A DNA stretch of 64,000 nt from Paucibacter sp963740455 (GTDB taxonomy: Bacteria; Pseudomonadota; Gammaproteobacteria; Burkholderiales; Burkholderiaceae_C), in assembly GCA_963740455.1 (NCBI GenBank), contig CAVUEF010000004.1, positions 58,118 to 122,117 of the forward strand, given 5' to 3'. The translations under genes and the position numbers were made by a program. The notes below the pieces were generated by a model. That model ran no database searches. It was not told the DNA's origin and saw only the letters and a list, made by a program, of their open reading frames with translations. The first letter of the stretch is position 1. Each line of letters opens with the position of its first letter. Below, in pieces: positions 36,019-47,172 of this stretch.

Positions 36019-36588
36019 TCAGTCATTGGGCTCTTCTTGCTTCAAAGCCGCCAATGCAGCGAACGGATGCTTGCGCACCTCGCCGGACATCGACACGTCT
36101 TTGTCTAAATCGTCGGCCGGCATCGGCAAGGGTTGGGGGCAGGTCTTGTGGCGCGGCACGAGGGGCAAGGCCAGCAGCAGTTCATCTTCGATCAGCTCGC
36201 GCAAGTCAAGATGCCTGGGCAAGGCCAGCACATCTTCAACGCTCTCGGCATCGATTTCAGCCGCCGTCTGCTCGTCTCGCACGAAGCGAAAGTCGCGCTG
36301 CAATTTGACGGCTGCACGCACTGGCTGCAGGCAGCGCTGACAGGTCAGTGCCACCGTCGCGTTTGCCTGCAAGTGCAGCCAGATTTGCGGCTCGCTCCCG
36401 CGCGACTCGCGGCGCTCGCCACGCGCCAGCCAACTGATATCTGGCCAGCCGCTTGCCGGCGCCTCGGGGGCAGCGTCGGCCGCCAAGCGCTGCAACTCGG
36501 CCGCGCGCCAGACGCCCTTCAACTCGGCGCCTTCACGGGCGAACAGTTCGACGTCCAGCTTGACAGGATCAAATGCTCTGACTTTCAT
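36019..36588 (-). CDS. yceD: YceD/DUF177 family protein (large rRNA accumulation)
   Basis: 189 residues from the ATG at 36588. The conserved core has a CQRCLQPV CxxC motif and an acidic middle (EIDAESVEDVLAL, EDELLLALPLVP) followed by a lone Cys in HKTCPQP. In E. coli and plants YceD/DUF177 is needed for 23S rRNA accumulation. It is divergent from maf and upstream of rpmF, the classical arrangement. Confidence 0.93.
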   Translation of the reverse strand: MKVRAFDPVKLDVELFAREGAELKGVWRAAELQRLAADAAPEAPASGWPDISWLARGERRESRGSEPQIWLHLQANATVALTCQRCLQPVRAAVKLQRDFRFVRDEQTAAEIDAESVEDVLALPRHLDLRELIEDELLLALPLVPRHKTCPQPLPMPADDLDKDVSMSGEVRKHPFAALAALKQEEPND

Positions 36589-36660
36589 GTCGAGAGTGTA
36601 CGTGGGCCGGTGCGCAGCGGCCTCGCGCTTGGCTCGGCCTGCCAATGGGACAATGCAGGC

Positions 36661-37266
36661 ATGTCACCCCGTCCCGCCCTGATTCTTGGCTCCAGCTCGC
36701 GCTACCGGCGTGAATTGCTGGAGCGTTTGCGGCTCCCTTTCGAGTTGGCGTCGCCCGACGTGGACGAAGCCCCGCAGCCTGGCGAAGCGCCGGTGGCCAT
36801 GGCTCGGCGCCTGGCGCTGGCCAAAGCGCGAGCTGTGGCGACTCTGTTCCCGGACGCCATCGTGATCGGCTCGGATCAGGTCGCCGACCTGAACGGTCAG
36901 CCCTTGGGAAAACCCGGCACGCATGCACGCGCCACCGAGCAACTGCGCGCCATGCGCGGCCAATCGGTGGTGTTTCATACCGCAGTGGCAGTCGTCTGCC
37001 AGGCCACAGGCTTCGAGGCGCAAGACCTGGCCCCGGTGACGGTGCGCTTTCGCGATTACAGCGATGCCGAGATCGAAGCCTATCTGCGCGCTGAAGCGCC
37101 GTATGACTGCGCAGGCAGCGCCAAGTCGGAGGCCCTGGGCATCGCCATGGTGAGCAGCATGGCGTCGGACGACCCGACCGCCTTGGTCGGACTGCCGCTG
37201 ATTCGCTTGTGCACCATGCTGCGCGCGGCCGGTCTTGATCCGCTGCTGACAAAGAGTTCCACATGA
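36661..37266 (+). CDS. maf: Maf-family nucleotide pyrophosphatase
   Basis: 201 residues from the ATG at 36661. The N-terminal LILGSSSRYRRELLERL and the IGSDQVADLNG and CAGSAKSEALGI segments are those of the Maf/YceF branch, which hydrolyses modified or canonical nucleotides such as m7GTP. Its stop overlaps the next gene by four bases. Confidence 0.95.
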   Translation: MSPRPALILGSSSRYRRELLERLRLPFELASPDVDEAPQPGEAPVAMARRLALAKARAVATLFPDAIVIGSDQVADLNGQPLGKPGTHARATEQLRAMRGQSVVFHTAVAVVCQATGFEAQDLAPVTVRFRDYSDAEIEAYLRAEAPYDCAGSAKSEALGIAMVSSMASDDPTALVGLPLIRLCTMLRAAGLDPLLTKSST

Positions 37267-38033
37267 GCGGCCGGCTGATTCTGGTCCCCAACACGCTCGA
37301 TTTCGGCGTCGAAGGCGCTGCCGTCGATTTGCACGAAGTACTGCCACTGGAAGTGATACGCATGGCGGCCGGCTTGACGCATTGGGTGGCCGAGAACGCC
37401 AAGACCACGCGCGCCTTCCTGAAACGGGTGGATGCGATCGTGCCCCTGGTGCAACCCGTCCAGTCCCTGAACATCGTCGAGATGCCGCGCCCTCCCAAGG
37501 GACGCACACCGATTGATCAGACGGCACGCAACAATGCCTGGCCTGCCTTGCTGGCGCCCGCGCGTGCCGGTCACGACATCGGCTTGATCTCGGAAGCAGG
37601 CCTGCCGGCAATTGCCGATCCCGGCGCGTTGCTGGTGGCCGCAGCCCATGCCGAAGGCATCAAGGTGCTCGCTTTGAGCGGACCCAGCTCGCTGCTGCTG
37701 GCCTTGAGCGCGAGCGGCCTGAATGGCCAGAGCTTTGCCTTCGTCGGCTATCTGCCGGTGGACGCTACTGCGCGCAACAGCCGCCTGCGCGAAGTCGAGG
37801 CCTTGTCGCGGCGCCTGGGTCAGACCCAGCTGATGATAGAGACGCCCTACCGCAATCAGGCCTTGCTGGATGCGCTGCTGGCGGGTTTGCAGCCGCAGAC
37901 AAGGCTTTCGGTGAGTTGTGGCCTGACCCTGCCCAGCGGATGGACACGTACCAGCAGCGTCGCCCAATGGCGCGCCAAACCCCAAACCATGCCCGACAAA
38001 GTGCCGTCAGTCTTTGCCTTGCTGGCCGATTGA
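37263..38033 (+). CDS. SAM-dependent methyltransferase, tetrapyrrole-methylase (RsmI-like) family
   Basis: 256 residues. The fold begins with LILVPNTLDFG rather than the usual glycine-rich loop of RsmI; ISEAGLPAIADPGA and LSGPSSLLLALSASG are the SAM-site motifs of this family. Similar proteins beside maf in Burkholderiales are annotated only as SAM-dependent methyltransferases; a role in rRNA methylation is a guess. Coupled to maf by ATGA. Confidence 0.88.
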   Translation: MSGRLILVPNTLDFGVEGAAVDLHEVLPLEVIRMAAGLTHWVAENAKTTRAFLKRVDAIVPLVQPVQSLNIVEMPRPPKGRTPIDQTARNNAWPALLAPARAGHDIGLISEAGLPAIADPGALLVAAAHAEGIKVLALSGPSSLLLALSASGLNGQSFAFVGYLPVDATARNSRLREVEALSRRLGQTQLMIETPYRNQALLDALLAGLQPQTRLSVSCGLTLPSGWTRTSSVAQWRAKPQTMPDKVPSVFALLAD

Positions 38034-38061
38034 AGGCGCGCTCAGGGCGCGGCCAAGCCCT

Positions 38062-39546
<1,485 letters not shown>

Positions 39547-39609
39547 GCGGCGACATTATCCTCTTATCGCCATACAAGCCCGGGTTTGCCCTGATCCGGG
39601 CCGTTTCGC

Positions 39610-40704
39610 TCAGCGCCTGACCACCAGCCAGCGCGGTGTCTTGAATCGCACAATCATCCAGTACATGCTGACGTAGGCGATCAGGAATGCCACCAGCAAC
39701 AAGGCCAGCATGGCGGTGTCGTCCCACCAGATCACGGCCGGAATCGCCGCCGCCGAGCACAGCACCCATAAATAAGGCGCAGTCATCGAGTTGCGGCGCG
39801 TCAGGACACGCGCGTCTTGCGAACCGATGGCCCACCGCATCAAGCGGCGATAAACCAGGCTGTGCAGATGCACGCCATCGGGCATGCCCATCGGTCGGCC
39901 TCGCACGATCCTGCGCCGGTACATGGAAAACACGGTTTCCATCACCGGGTACGCGCACAGCAGCAACGGAAACAACGGTGAAACGCTGAGATTTCGGTTG
40001 ATCAGCAGAATGCTGAGTTCAGCCAGCATGAAGCCCAGAAAATAGGCGCCGCCATCGCCAAGAAACACCAGTCCCATCGGATAGTTCCAGACGAAAAATC
40101 CGAGCGTCGCCGCCAACGTCAGCACGGCCATGCTGGCCACCAAGCCATCGCCCACCGTCATGGCGACCGCCGCCACGCCGGCCAGCATGACCACGCAGCA
40201 CATCGACGCCAATCCATTGAAGCCGTCGATGATGTTGATCGCGTTGGAAACGCCGGCGACCACCAGCAACGCAAGCAAGAATGCGCCGATGGTCGTCGCT
40301 GCAATCGCATCCAACCCGGGTATCGAGGTGTGATTGATGTCGGCGCCCAGCAGCCACACGCCCAGTGCCGCACCGATGCAAATCGCCAACAAGCGGCGCA
40401 ATGGGCTGACTCGCTTGGTGATGTCTTCCATCAGGCCGGACGCAAACGCAGGCAAAGCACAGAACATCAACGCCAACACATCGTGTCGAAGTCTGGGTTC
40501 CTTGAAAAGAAGAAAGCTCGCTCCGACTAAAAGACCCACAAAGATTCCGACGCCACCAATGCGCGGCACTGGCTGCGTGTGAAATTTTTGAGGCCCCGAC
40601 AGATCGTTGTCAGCCGACATTCCGGCGTGCAGATGCGCCGAGCGCACGATGAACAAGGTTGCGATCAAGGCAACGGCAAAACTCAGTGCGAAAGAAGACA
40701 GCAT
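39610..40704 (-). CDS. Undecaprenyl-phosphate sugar-1-phosphate transferase, MraY/WecA family
   Basis: About 364 residues from the ATG at 40704; the start is uncertain because no clear ribosome site precedes it. It is polytopic, with about ten hydrophobic segments. The family motifs PVPRIGGVGIF, NIIDGFNGLA and FLGDGGAYFLG (Mg and prenyl-phosphate site) are clear. It is the likely initiating enzyme that puts the first sugar phosphate on the lipid carrier for the neighbouring polysaccharide. It is divergent from the wza-type gene across a ~160 bp gap. Confidence 0.88.
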   Translation of the reverse strand: MLSSFALSFAVALIATLFIVRSAHLHAGMSADNDLSGPQKFHTQPVPRIGGVGIFVGLLVGASFLLFKEPRLRHDVLALMFCALPAFASGLMEDITKRVSPLRRLLAICIGAALGVWLLGADINHTSIPGLDAIAATTIGAFLLALLVVAGVSNAINIIDGFNGLASMCCVVMLAGVAAVAMTVGDGLVASMAVLTLAATLGFFVWNYPMGLVFLGDGGAYFLGFMLAELSILLINRNLSVSPLFPLLLCAYPVMETVFSMYRRRIVRGRPMGMPDGVHLHSLVYRRLMRWAIGSQDARVLTRRNSMTAPYLWVLCSAAAIPAVIWWDDTAMLALLLVAFLIAYVSMYWMIVRFKTPRWLVVRR

Positions 40705-40865
40705 GCATGGAAGTGTAGCCAGGGCCGAGAGTGAAACGCAAACTACCCTCGTCAGGAGGTGTCGCCAGAACCTTTGGCAACCAGTCCACCAGCTAGAATC
40801 CCGATCCATCCAGGCGACAGTTGCAGTCAACCGACGCGCCTTCGCTCCACTTCTTGTGAGGTTGC

Positions 40866-42827
40866 ATGACCACTGGAATTATCTCGGACTCCATCCGCGC
40901 GACGACTGCGCGCAAAGCGGATTGCGCGGCATCGAGCTGGGCGGCAGCGTCTGTCTTTGCAAGGGGGCTGCAAGTCGCGTGTGCATGCCTGGCAGCAAGC
41001 TTGCTGATACAAAGCGCCTACTCGGCGCCGGCCAATTCGCCCACCGCATCTGATGCCGGTCCGATCAACTTGACGCCCGCGCGACAAGACGGAACTAACG
41101 GCGGCGAAGAAGCCTCGCGGGGAACGAGAACGGACTCTGACACGAGAGCAAGAACAGGCACTGACACGGACAAAGGCCGCCGCTACGAGCCTTCCGACTT
41201 CGAGCGATACGTTCAGCGTGCCACCGGTGCGGATAAGGACATACGCCGCTTCGGGGCCGAACTGATGAGTCCTGATGGCGCTGCGGCCATGCAAGCGACC
41301 TCATCTGCGATCCCTGGCGACTATCTGATTGGCGTGGGCGACGAGATACTGGTCACGATATGGGGCTCGGTCGACGCCGATCTGCGCCTGACGGTGGATC
41401 GCAGCGGGCGCATCACGCTGCCGCGCGTCGGCCCCGTGATGGTGGCCGGCACACGCTACTCCGATCTGAATGCCAACATCGACACGCGCGTCGCCCAGGT
41501 GTTTCGCAACTACAAGCTCAGTGCGTCCATGGGCAAGCTGCGCGGCATCCGGATCTACGTCACCGGGTTCACCCATCGCCCTGGCGCCTACACGGTCAGC
41601 AGCTTGTCCACCCTGGTCAATGCCCTGATGCAGGCTGGCGGCCCCTCGTCGGGCGGGAGCTTTCGGAATATCGAACTGCGTCGCGGCGGCAAGCTGATGT
41701 CCCGCTTCGACTTGTATGCGCTCCTGATCAACGGAGACAAGGGCGCAGACCTGAATCTGCAGGCCGAAGACGTAATCCACATCGACGCCGTCGGCCCGCA
41801 AGTCGCACTGATTGGCAGCGTCAACAAGCCGGCCATCTTCGAGTTGAAACCGCAGGAAACGCTTGACCAACTGCTGGCCATGGCCGGCGGCTTCACCGCT
41901 GTTGCCGACCGGTCGCGGCTCAGTCTCGAACGGATCGATGCTCGCACCACCGAACGCATCATCACCCTGAGCTTGCCCGAGCAGGGCAAGATGACGCCGC
42001 ACAGCGGTGATCTGCTGCGTGCCTTCAGTGCCGTGGAGGCAACCCTGCCCCAGAACAAGCAGAACAAACGCATCCTTGTCGAGGGTGAGGTGGCCAGACC
42101 AGGCGAGTACGTGTTGCCAGCGAGCAGCACCCTGAACGACGCCGTTCGGGCCGCGGGCGGCCTGACTCCCAAGGCCTACTTGTTTGGCACCGATCTGAGC
42201 CGAGAGAGCGTTCGTGTCACCCAGCAAGAAAATTACGACCGGGCGCTGCGGGAGTTTGAGGCCGAGTTCACCAAGAGTGCCAGCACACGCAAGACGCTGT
42301 CAGCAGACGAGGCCGCTGCGCAGGCAGCCCAGAATCAGGGGACCGCAAGGCTGATTGCAAGCTTGCGCGCGGTTCAGCCCACTGGACGCATCGTCCTGCA
42401 GTTGAGCCCGGGTGGCAGCCAGCTTCCGGATATCAATATCGAGAACGGCGACCGCTTGTCCGTGCCGGCACGTCCCGCGACGGTTGGCGTTTTCGGCAGT
42501 GTATTCAACGGCGGGAGCTTTCTCTATGCTGACGGCAGCGTCGTCGCCGATTTTCTTCGCCTGGCTGGCGGACCGACGAAGGGTGCAGACACGGGCAGCG
42601 TATTCGTCGTGCGCGCCAATGGCAGTGTGGTCAGCGCCCGCCAAAGGCAAAGCGGCTGGCTGCTGGGATCGAACGCGCTTGACGCAGCCCCTGCCCAGCC
42701 CGGCGACACCATCTTCGTACCAGAGGAACTCAACAAGACGAGCTTCACCCAGGAGGCCAAGGAATGGACGCAGATCCTGTACCAATTCGGCCTGGGCGCA
42801 GCGGCTTTGAAGATCATGCGCAATTGA
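40866..42827 (+). CDS. Polysaccharide export protein, Wza/SLBB-domain family
   Basis: 653 residues. A leader of about 55 residues with a hydrophobic core (ACLAASLLIQSAYSA) suggests export; I see no lipobox cysteine. After a Thr/Asp/Arg-rich linker comes the poly-export domain (IGVGDEILVTIWGSVDADLRL), then at least three SLBB-type units (VTGFTHRPGAYTV, LIGSVNKPAIFEL, VEGEVARPGEYVL, and a later VFGSVFNGGSFLY). Such proteins form the outer-membrane polysaccharide exit channel. Its TGA overlaps the start of the chain-length gene. Confidence 0.93.
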   Translation: MTTGIISDSIRATTARKADCAASSWAAASVFARGLQVACACLAASLLIQSAYSAPANSPTASDAGPINLTPARQDGTNGGEEASRGTRTDSDTRARTGTDTDKGRRYEPSDFERYVQRATGADKDIRRFGAELMSPDGAAAMQATSSAIPGDYLIGVGDEILVTIWGSVDADLRLTVDRSGRITLPRVGPVMVAGTRYSDLNANIDTRVAQVFRNYKLSASMGKLRGIRIYVTGFTHRPGAYTVSSLSTLVNALMQAGGPSSGGSFRNIELRRGGKLMSRFDLYALLINGDKGADLNLQAEDVIHIDAVGPQVALIGSVNKPAIFELKPQETLDQLLAMAGGFTAVADRSRLSLERIDARTTERIITLSLPEQGKMTPHSGDLLRAFSAVEATLPQNKQNKRILVEGEVARPGEYVLPASSTLNDAVRAAGGLTPKAYLFGTDLSRESVRVTQQENYDRALREFEAEFTKSASTRKTLSADEAAAQAAQNQGTARLIASLRAVQPTGRIVLQLSPGGSQLPDINIENGDRLSVPARPATVGVFGSVFNGGSFLYADGSVVADFLRLAGGPTKGADTGSVFVVRANGSVVSARQRQSGWLLGSNALDAAPAQPGDTIFVPEELNKTSFTQEAKEWTQILYQFGLGAAALKIMRN

Positions 42828-43964
42828 TGAGCGAGCACAAGGATATGACCAACACACTCGGGGAGACACTCACCCCCGCCAACGCTCAGACAATTGACGA
42901 CGAAATCGCACTGGGCGATATATTGCGGCCGCTGCGGCCGCGCTGGAAGTTGATCCTGGCGCTGACGCTGGCCGGGGGCGTGCTGGGTTACGGTGGCAGC
43001 TACTTGATCACGCCAGTATTCACCGCGCGGGTCAGCTTTTTCCCCCGCAGCAGCAAAGCTCGGCATCTTCTGCGCTGGCCTCATTGGGCGCCCTGTCGGG
43101 CCTTGTAGGTGCAGCCGGGCTGAATGTGTCGAGTTCATCAGGCCAGCAAATCGCACTGCTGGAAAGCGAAACGATCAAGGACCGCATCATCAAGCGCTTC
43201 GACTTGAAGCAGCTCTACAAGACGAGTATGTCGTCGATGCGCGCAAGACCCTGGATGGCCGGCTGCGCATTGCCGTTGGCAAAAAGGACAACTTGATCAC
43301 CGTCGAGGTCGATGACCACAGCCCGCTGCGGGCAGCGCAGATGGCCAACGCCTTTATCGAAGAGCTGCGAGGCCTCGCCGGCACCATGGCAATGACAGAA
43401 GCGCAGAAGCGTCGCGCCTTCTTCGAGCAGCAACTGACACAGAGCCGCGAGCGGCTCAAGAAGGCGCAATTGGCACTGCAGAAAACCGGCTTCAATGCCG
43501 GCGCGGTAAAGAGCGAGCCCAAAGCAGCCGTCGAGGCCTACGCCCGGGTCAAGGCCGATCTGAGCGCTGCCGAAGTGAAGCTGGGCGCGATGCGCAGCAC
43601 CCTGGCGGACAACGCCACCGAGGTCAGACAGCTGCAAGCCACCATCGGCGGGCTGCGCGCTCAGCTGAGCCGGCTGGAGACGAGCGACAACGCGAGCGGC
43701 GCCGGCGCCGACTACATCGGCGCACTGCGCGACTTCAAGTACGAAGAAGCGCTGTTCGAAATCTTCTCGCGCCAGTACGAGATGGCCAAGCTCGACGAAG
43801 CGCGCGAAGGCGCCCTGTACCAGGTGGTCGATGCTGCCACCCCGCCCGAACGCCGCAGCAAGCCCAAGCGCTCAGTGATCACGCTGATTGCCGCGGTGCT
43901 TAGCGGCATTGCCATCTGCGCCTGGCTGCTGCTGGGCCATTTCAGGCGTCGCGACCCGATCTGA
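42827..43964 (+). pseudogene. Chain-length determinant (Wzz-type) protein gene with two single-base frameshifts
   Basis: The gene starts at ATG 42827, overlapping the export gene. Translation leaves frame after VSFFP near the C-run at 43042-43046; one more C restores it. A second one-base loss near 43218-43222 (AAGACGAG instead of AAGGACGAG) shifts it again. The three pieces join into one Wzz protein: an N-terminal membrane helix (about 43-62), a periplasmic part with a long coiled coil (the LTQSRERLKKAQLALQKTG region), and a C-terminal helix (SVITLIAAVLSGIAI). It would set chain length with Wzy. Confidence 0.85.
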
Positions 43965-44055
43965 ACGCTTGAAATTCTGATCTCGATTGGATCGACGTTT
44001 CACAATGGAATCAGCCAAAGCTAAACGCCCAGTTTTGCGGATTCGTGACTGTGGT

Positions 44056-44274
44056 TCATTTGCGTGTATTGCAAAACGCAGTCAAAGGGTCCGCCTCTTT
44101 TTTCTCCACAATATGCACTCGAGCGGCGAGGTGAACAACGGTGGTGATACCGACCAATGCCGAGTTTAGATCGGCTCCGTCACCTCGACTTGAAAGGCGC
44201 ACTGACCCTATACCCAGGCGCTTAACAAGCGCCTGGCCGACGAAACCCGTGCCACCGGTAATTAGCACACTCAA
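44056..44274 (-). pseudogene. Truncated NAD-dependent sugar epimerase (N-terminal fragment)
   Basis: 72 residues: only the first strands of a Rossmann fold, with the NAD motif GGTGFVGQALVKRL and HLAARVHIVEKKEADPL, then a stop where the family continues for about 240 more residues. No homologous continuation is seen in the 90 bp before the convergent Wzz-type gene. Its start overlaps the stop of the upstream transferase (ATGA), so it was once part of the cluster. It is likely a deletion scar at the edge of the exchanged locus. Confidence 0.75.
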
Positions 44275-45050
44275 GGCTGCTCCCTATTACACCTTGATGC
44301 CGACGGTGGAAAGAACTCCATCGCTTTTAAGGGATATCGCAGCAACAACTTTAGCCAATTGGTTGGTATGGCGTTCGCGCGACAGGCCCGCATCATCTCG
44401 CGGTTAAGCTGCACAGTGGCACGCCACCCACTGGTGCTGAGACCCCCCATTTGCATACGAACCAAATACTGCGAAATATGACGGTGACGTAGCTCGGGAT
44501 GTTTAAACACTCTGGCAATCAATTCGAAATCCCCTGCAATACGATAGTCGGTACAAAACGCGCCATACCGAAGAAACAACGCGCGACGCATAAATAAAGC
44601 TGGATGCGCCGGCATCCAGCCCCAACCCAACCCACCGATTGAAAACCGACCAGAATTGTACCGGCGTACAACAGTATCCTGCTGCCCGAAGCGGAAGAAC
44701 TCCACATCACCGTATAAGGCATCAAGCTGTTCGGCTTCCATGGCCTCAGCGACCCGAGCCAACACATATGGGTCTTTGTAAAAATCATCGGAATTGAGAA
44801 AAGCAACGACGTCACCAATAGCCAGTTGCACACCCTTATTCATTGCGTCATAAATTCCCTTGTCGGGCTCAGACACCACTCGCACCGCAGGTCCACCCAC
44901 CCTGCTGACTATTTCCAGCGTATTGTCGGTGGAGGCACCATCGATCACAATGTGCTCGAAGTTGCGGTAGGACTGACCGCCCACCGATCGTAGTGTGTCG
45001 GCAATGGTGGCAGCACTGTTGTAGCTGGCTGTGATGATACTGATCTTCAT
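44271..45050 (-). CDS. Glycosyltransferase family 2
   Basis: 259 residues. It has a GT-A fold with SIITASYNSAATIADTL at the N-terminus, VIDGASTDNT, the DxD-like LNSDDFY and GDFELIAR. It is most like WcaA/ExoM-type inverting transferases that add one sugar to a lipid-linked oligosaccharide; donor and acceptor are unknown. GC is lower than in the core genes. Both ends overlap neighbouring genes by four bases. Confidence 0.9.
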   Translation of the reverse strand: MKISIITASYNSAATIADTLRSVGGQSYRNFEHIVIDGASTDNTLEIVSRVGGPAVRVVSEPDKGIYDAMNKGVQLAIGDVVAFLNSDDFYKDPYVLARVAEAMEAEQLDALYGDVEFFRFGQQDTVVRRYNSGRFSIGGLGWGWMPAHPALFMRRALFLRYGAFCTDYRIAGDFELIARVFKHPELRHRHISQYLVRMQMGGLSTSGWRATVQLNREMMRACRANAIPTNWLKLLLRYPLKAMEFFPPSASRCNREQP

Positions 45051-46225
45051 GTGGAATGTGGTTTGGTGGCACTGTCAATCATCAGGTTAGCGAAATCCGC
45101 TGCGAACTGGCGTACGCGGGCATGGGCGGCGTCCAACGCGCCGCACAGCGCATGGTCACGCTGTGCGTCGCTCAGCGATGGCATGGCGGCAATAGCGTCG
45201 GCCAATTCCGAAGCACTGTGAGGGTTGAAGTAGCGCGCCTGATCACCGACCTGTTCGCGGTTCACAGCCAAATCGGACAGCAACAAAGGCACTCCCAGCG
45301 CTCGCGCTTCTTCCACCGGGGTGCTCCAACCCTCGAACAGCGACGGATTAATCAGGCCTGCGCTGGCACGCATAAGCGCGGCGAGGTCAGCATAGGGAAT
45401 CAACCCTAACAGCCGAAGCTGGTTATGCAGACCAAGTGAATCGAGCTTGGCCTTGAACTTCGGGAAGTATTCGGGGTGACGCTCGTCCATCTGTTTACCC
45501 GATGACACAACAACAACATCCACCCCGCGCGAACGCAGCAGCGCCAGTGCATCGAGCACCAAGAAGTGGTTCTTGTGCTTTGAAAACTGGTTGGGCATGA
45601 ACAAAAAATGCGCCGGCAAGCCATAGCTATCAGCAACGGCGCGAGCCTGCGTCAGCGAAGGTGGCTGGCCCGGTGGCACGGCAAAACGAACGGCGCGCGT
45701 GCGGCCTACGGTGCGAGGGTAGAAGCGCTCGCAGTCGTGCTGCGCGTCTACGCTGCTGAGCATGATAGTGCGCCCAGCAGCAATTTCCGCCCTAAACCCC
45801 AATTCACGCTTCCAATACCCTTTGAAAGTAAACATGTGGCGCAGGTGGCGGTGCTGAAAATCGGGTATCCAAGCAATCACTGGCAGCCCCAGTCGCCAGC
45901 CGAAGAATTGGGCCGATTCGAATACTATGTTGATGCCGTGCAGGCGGAATATGTCTCGCAAGTTCGAGTCAACACCCAACAGAAGCGATGTGGCCAATAT
46001 TCTCGATCGCCTCACGCGGTTCAGTGCCGGCGTGCGAACGATTTCCAGCCCCAGCACCGCCCCGAACGGTGCGGCATCCCCTTGAGGGACATCCATACCA
46101 AGGAACAACACCGGAGTCACCCGGTCAGACTCGTGATGGCAAAGTACCCGCAACAGGTTAAGCAGGTAGTTGTATACACCCGTTCCACTTCCCCCGCCAA
46201 TCAGGGTGAATGCCACGCGTATCAA
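45047..46225 (-). CDS. Glycosyltransferase family 4 (GT-B)
   Basis: 392 residues. The N-terminal GGGSGTGVYNYLLNLL loop and the C-terminal domain with FLFMPNQFSKHKNH and the EX7E motif EGWSTPVEE are typical of retaining GT4 enzymes. It probably adds a sugar during repeat-unit assembly at the inner membrane. Overlaps both neighbours. Confidence 0.9.
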   Translation of the reverse strand: MIRVAFTLIGGGSGTGVYNYLLNLLRVLCHHESDRVTPVLFLGMDVPQGDAAPFGAVLGLEIVRTPALNRVRRSRILATSLLLGVDSNLRDIFRLHGINIVFESAQFFGWRLGLPVIAWIPDFQHRHLRHMFTFKGYWKRELGFRAEIAAGRTIMLSSVDAQHDCERFYPRTVGRTRAVRFAVPPGQPPSLTQARAVADSYGLPAHFLFMPNQFSKHKNHFLVLDALALLRSRGVDVVVVSSGKQMDERHPEYFPKFKAKLDSLGLHNQLRLLGLIPYADLAALMRASAGLINPSLFEGWSTPVEEARALGVPLLLSDLAVNREQVGDQARYFNPHSASELADAIAAMPSLSDAQRDHALCGALDAAHARVRQFAADFANLMIDSATKPHST

Positions 46226-47172
46226 ATTTGCTCCTTGGCTTGTCCCTGAAACCAGCGCACGTAGTCAATCAGGCCTTGTTCAATAGGTATCTGCCACTTG
46301 AACCCGAGGCTCGCAATCCGACTGGCGTCGGCCTGCAGGCTGAATGGATCACCGGCACGCGACTGTCCACTGAAACGCAGTTCGGGTCTGGGAATGCTGC
46401 TTTGCCAAGCCGCGATTACCTGCGATGCCACGGCGCGCACAGGGGTGGCCACGCCACTGCCCAAATTAAACGTAGGCACCTGAGCATTGGCCAATTCGGG
46501 CAAGACCGCAAGGGCACGAACTACGTCGCGCACATCGGTCCAGTCGCGCAATTCATCGCCACTTCCGCCCAGTTCAACCATCGCTTGACCGGCCTGGAGT
46601 TTGCTACATATATCCCAAAGCAACTGCTTGCGCAGGCCGGCCCCATAGACCGAAAACAACCGCGCCACGGCCGAACGCAGGCCGTAGGTGGCGCCGTACG
46701 AACGGCACAGAGACTCCATCATCAGCTTGTGATGTCCGTAGGGCGAGTACGGCGCCAACGCAGTGTCTTCGCCGATCTGCCCGGCGTGCCCGGCGCCATA
46801 CACCGCAGCGCTCGACACGGCGACGACGCAGGTCTGCGGGGACTCCTGGCGCAGCCACTCGAACAGCTCGACCGTGCTGGCCACCGTGCGCGCGAAGTCT
46901 TCTTTCGGCTGGGCGATGGCGGCTCCCACGGACGAGCCACCGGCCAGGTGCATCACCACATCGGGTGGGCCGGCGAGCGTTCGCAGGGCGTTGAGGTTGC
47001 TGGCCGACAGGTCACCATTCAGCCAGTGCCCGACGCCCCAGGGTGCTGCGGCAGCGGCCGGCCAGGCGCCATGCCCGATGCCCGCCACCGCGTGACCTGC
47101 GCCGCTCAGGGCTTGCGCCAGGTGGCGACCTATGAACCCGTGCGCGCCGGTGATCCAGATGCGGCCGTTCAT
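46222..47172 (-). CDS. NAD-dependent epimerase/dehydratase (GDP-4-keto-6-deoxymannose reductase-like)
   Basis: 316 residues, an extended SDR. GAHGFIGRHLAQAL binds the cofactor, SSAAVYG gives the Ser, and YGHHK is the YxxxK pair. Overall it resembles RMD/GalE-type nucleotide-sugar enzymes. With Gmd in the locus it could make GDP-rhamnose, but epimerase activity is equally possible. Overlaps both neighbours by four bases. Confidence 0.85.
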   Translation of the reverse strand: MNGRIWITGAHGFIGRHLAQALSGAGHAVAGIGHGAWPAAAAAPWGVGHWLNGDLSASNLNALRTLAGPPDVVMHLAGGSSVGAAIAQPKEDFARTVASTVELFEWLRQESPQTCVVAVSSAAVYGAGHAGQIGEDTALAPYSPYGHHKLMMESLCRSYGATYGLRSAVARLFSVYGAGLRKQLLWDICSKLQAGQAMVELGGSGDELRDWTDVRDVVRALAVLPELANAQVPTFNLGSGVATPVRAVASQVIAAWQSSIPRPELRFSGQSRAGDPFSLQADASRIASLGFKWQIPIEQGLIDYVRWFQGQAKEQI

